This document shows positions 43,630 to 45,242 of a stretch of DNA of 45,242 nt, piece by piece. The translations under genes were made by a program, and so were the position numbers. Source of the DNA: Chloroflexota bacterium (GTDB lineage Bacteria; Chloroflexota; UBA6077; SHYK01). The DNA lies in NCBI GenBank assembly GCA_009377635.1, contig WHTR01000013.1, forward strand, positions 1-45,242, in the 5' to 3' direction. The notes below the pieces were generated by a model, which made no database searches, had not been told where the DNA came from, and saw only the letters and a program-made list of their open reading frames with translations. Each line of letters opens with the position of its first letter. Positions within the stretch are counted from its first letter, which is position 1.

Positions 43630-44118
43630 ATGAACTCGCACCCCGACCTGCGAGAAAGAATGAACATTCGGGAAGCGACCGAAGGAGACCTGCCCCGGCT
43701 GATGGAGCTGTACTTTCAGCTCTCGCAGCTCGGCGAGACTCCAGAGAAAGAGCCACATGAGCCGACGATGGCGGAGTGCGAGGCGCTGCAAGAGCTCCGA
43801 TCCGATCCGTGCTCGACCTGCTTCGTGATCGAGGTCGACGGCCGGATCGAAGGCTCTTGCACGCTCTACGTGCTCCCGAACCTCTCCCACGGCGGTCGGC
43901 CTTTCGCCATTGTCGAGAACGTCGTGGTTGACGAAGGGAGCCGCGGCTCCGGATGCGGCCAGCTGCTGATGCAGCACGCGGAAGCGCGGGCGCGAGCGGC
44001 CGGCTGCTACAAGGTCGCCCTCACCAGCAATCGACGACGGGCCAATGCCCACCGCTTCTACCAACGGCTCGGCTTCGCCCCGACGCACCACGGCTTCACG
44101 AAGTACTTCAGTAAGTAG
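43630..44118 (+). CDS. GNAT-family N-acetyltransferase
   Basis: The 162-residue protein has the GNAT fold: an N-terminal IREATEGDLPRLMELYFQL, the central ENVVVDEGSRGSGCGQLL with the acetyl-CoA binding motif, and the C-terminal NRRRANAHRFYQRLGF. It transfers an acetyl group to an amine; the acceptor cannot be predicted. The ATG at 43630 has GGAGGAGG upstream; an alternative ATG at 43660 fits the usual family start more tightly. It is divergent from the alcohol dehydrogenase gene. Confidence 0.9.
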   Translation: MNSHPDLRERMNIREATEGDLPRLMELYFQLSQLGETPEKEPHEPTMAECEALQELRSDPCSTCFVIEVDGRIEGSCTLYVLPNLSHGGRPFAIVENVVVDEGSRGSGCGQLLMQHAEARARAAGCYKVALTSNRRRANAHRFYQRLGFAPTHHGFTKYFSK

Positions 44119-44330
44119 CAGCTCCCGAATGAGCGTCTGCTCCGGCGTCTCGCCGCGCTCGCAGTGACCGCCGGGCGCCAGCAGGCGAGATAGGCATCGC
44201 CATGCTTCTCCAGCGCTGGGAGCACCCGCTGGCGCGTGAGCAGATCGCAGGCAAAGCGCGCCGCGGAAGCCGGCATCCAGGAGCCGTGCAGCACGAAAAT
44301 CGAACCCCATCTCGGAGGCGTCTGGTCACC
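44119..44330 (-). pseudogene. Relic of a Nudix hydrolase
   Basis: On the minus strand one frame reads RQRVLPALEKHGDAYLA and, after a one-base shift at about 44182, the next reads LAPGGHCERGETPEQTLIRE. Together these match a Nudix domain up to the middle of the Nudix box (GxxxxxExxxxxxxRE). The sequence stops at the end of the acetyltransferase gene, so the final EExG of the box and the rest of the domain are missing. No intact start is clear. This is a truncated and frameshifted leftover. Confidence 0.5.
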
Positions 44331-44434
44331 AGGGCGGGCCTGCGGCATCGGGGCCACCCACCGCTGACAAACGCCTACGTTATGGCATGCCAGATGCTTA
44401 TCTTGCCACTTGCGCGACGCACGCAATTCGATTC
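44331..44434. other. Spacer before the toxin-antitoxin operator
   Basis: No gene is seen. A 10-base palindrome TGGCATGCCA lies at 44383-44392. Confidence 0.3.
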
Positions 44435-44471
44435 GTGGACTGCACGGTCCACGTGATGTATCATTACATCA
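44435..44471 (+). promoter_or_regulatory. Promoter and twin inverted-repeat operator of the toxin-antitoxin pair
   Basis: Two perfect inverted repeats lie in tandem: GTGGAC-TGCACG-GTCCAC (44435-44452) and TGATGTA-TCAT-TACATCA (44454-44471), the second ending on the A of the start codon. A promoter TGGACT (44437-44442) and TATCAT (44459-44464) overlaps both. No ribosome binding site precedes the ATG, so the mRNA may be leaderless. This fits autorepression by a ribbon-helix-helix antitoxin. Confidence 0.55.
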
Positions 44472-44719
44472 TGCAACGGACCCAAATTTCGTTGACTGAG
44501 GAGGAGCGCCGCCTTTTGGACGGCATGGCGGCCCGCACGGGACGGTCCATTGCCGCCCTGATTCGTGACGCTGTCAAGCTCGCCTATGGGTCGAGGCCTG
44601 CCGCCGATGATGACCTGGCAGCCATGCGTCGAGCGTTCGGGTCGTGGCAGGACCGATCCCTCAATGGCGCGGTATACGTTGAGCAGCTGCGACGTGGGCG
44701 GCGCCTGCACACTCAGTGA
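44471..44719 (+). CDS. Ribbon-helix-helix antitoxin (VapB-like)
   Basis: The 82-residue protein begins with a ribbon-helix-helix DNA-binding domain (RTQISLTEEERRLLDGMAARTG, then SIAALIRDAVKLAYG). The C-terminal part would bind and neutralise the toxin. The ATG at 44471 lies at the end of an inverted-repeat operator. The stop overlaps the toxin start by 4 bases (GTGA). The pair is a typical type II toxin-antitoxin module and probably represses its own promoter. Confidence 0.85.
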   Translation: MQRTQISLTEEERRLLDGMAARTGRSIAALIRDAVKLAYGSRPAADDDLAAMRRAFGSWQDRSLNGAVYVEQLRRGRRLHTQ

Positions 44720-45093
44720 GCGCTTTCGTCGACACCTCGGTCCTGATTGATTACCTTCGAGGCCATCAAGGCGCGGCGACGGTGCTCGAAACGCATCGGG
44801 CGGCAGGTCCGCTCCACGCCAGCGAGATCACGCGCTTGGAAGTCCTGGCCGGGATGCGCACCAGCGGGGAAGACGCCACTCGCTCGCTGCTGTCAGCACT
44901 GGTCTGGCACCCCGTCGACACCGAGGTCGCTGAGCGGGCCGGCATGCTGGGGCGGCAGTGGCTGCCCAGCCATCACACCATCGACAGCGCTGACCTGGCC
45001 ATCGCCGCCACTGCGCAGATCACAGGCCTGGCACTGCTCACCACAAATGTGCGGCACTATCCCATGTTCGCCGGATTGCGCTCGCCATACTGA
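44716..45093 (+). CDS. vapC: PIN-domain ribonuclease toxin (VapC-like)
   Basis: The 125-residue protein is a PIN-domain endoribonuclease. It has the acidic residues D6 (AFVDTSVLIDYL), E42 (SEITRLEVLAG) and D93 (SADLAIAATA), with N111 in TTNVRHYP at the fourth position. Such toxins cleave tRNA or rRNA when freed from the antitoxin. The start is GTG at 44716, overlapping the antitoxin stop, so translation is coupled. The RNA target is unknown. Confidence 0.9.
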   Translation: MSAFVDTSVLIDYLRGHQGAATVLETHRAAGPLHASEITRLEVLAGMRTSGEDATRSLLSALVWHPVDTEVAERAGMLGRQWLPSHHTIDSADLAIAATAQITGLALLTTNVRHYPMFAGLRSPY

Positions 45094-45129
45094 TCCACGC
45101 AGTGGTCAGAACATCTGGAACTGGAGCTA

Positions 45130-45242
45130 CTACCTGACAACCCGATCCGCGTCGCCGATCCGGGAGAACAGGGGCGCCTCGCCGGATCGCCCCGGGCGAG
45201 CGCGTCCGGCCCGGCCCACATCCAGTTGCCGATGCAGGTCGC
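45130..45242 (-). other. Possible C-terminal end of a gene running off the window
   Basis: One minus-strand frame is open from the window edge to a double stop (TAG TAG at 45132-45127), ending in APLFSRIGDADRVVR. The piece is too short to assign, and other frames are open too. Confidence 0.25.

Overview
The window is a GC-rich bacterial chromosome segment. Gene content points to Chloroflexota as the most likely source: repeated Rieske ring-hydroxylating oxygenases, orphan family-5 substrate-binding lipoproteins, a bacterial CDC48-type AAA+ ATPase, a trehalose synthase-maltokinase fusion with GlgE, and a c-di-AMP (ydaO-type) riboswitch. Actinobacteriota cannot be excluded. No rRNA or tRNA gene was seen. 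Several genes carry single-base frameshifts, so either local gene decay or draft-assembly errors must be kept in mind.

Region 1 (1-5.5 kb): aromatic-compound catabolism. Rieske oxygenase, UbiD-family decarboxylase (frameshifted) and a second Rieske oxygenase lie on the plus strand, and an SDR dehydrogenase is convergent to them. A solitary CRISPR-repeat-like sequence sits between the first two genes. Region 2 (5.5-21.8 kb, minus strand): an alpha-glucan/trehalose locus transcribed in the order glgE, treS-mak fusion, malQ, glgB, treZ, glgX, then an M1 aminopeptidase. Overlapping start/stop codons couple glgE/treS, treS/malQ and treZ/glgX. The set can turn trehalose into maltose, maltose-1-phosphate and branched glucan, and can also debranch glucan and release trehalose. 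TreY is absent from the window.

Region 3 (21.8-25.5 kb): a divergent CDC48-type double AAA+ ATPase whose second Walker B motif reads DQ instead of DE. It is followed by an eroded cupin gene and the remnant of a Rieske oxygenase. Region 4 (25.6-34.8 kb): four paralogous family-5 substrate-binding lipoproteins with one Rieske oxygenase between the first two, and no permease or ATPase genes. The last two form a tandem pair preceded by a long structured leader.

Region 5 (34.8-40.5 kb): a cell-envelope island. A strong promoter and a c-di-AMP riboswitch precede a single protein that joins a proline-rich N-terminus, a bactofilin domain, a membrane segment, an SH3 domain and a 3D (lytic transglycosylase-like) domain. 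Next to it are an AmaP/Asp23-like membrane protein, an ECF sigma factor with a fused zinc anti-sigma domain and membrane segment, and a secreted low-complexity protein. This riboswitch-controlled cytoskeleton/cell-wall-enzyme fusion is the most striking feature of the window.

Region 6 (40.8-45.2 kb): a fourth intact Rieske oxygenase, a MITE-like inverted repeat, a zinc alcohol dehydrogenase, a GNAT acetyltransferase, a Nudix relic and a VapBC-like toxin-antitoxin pair with an operator over its start codon.
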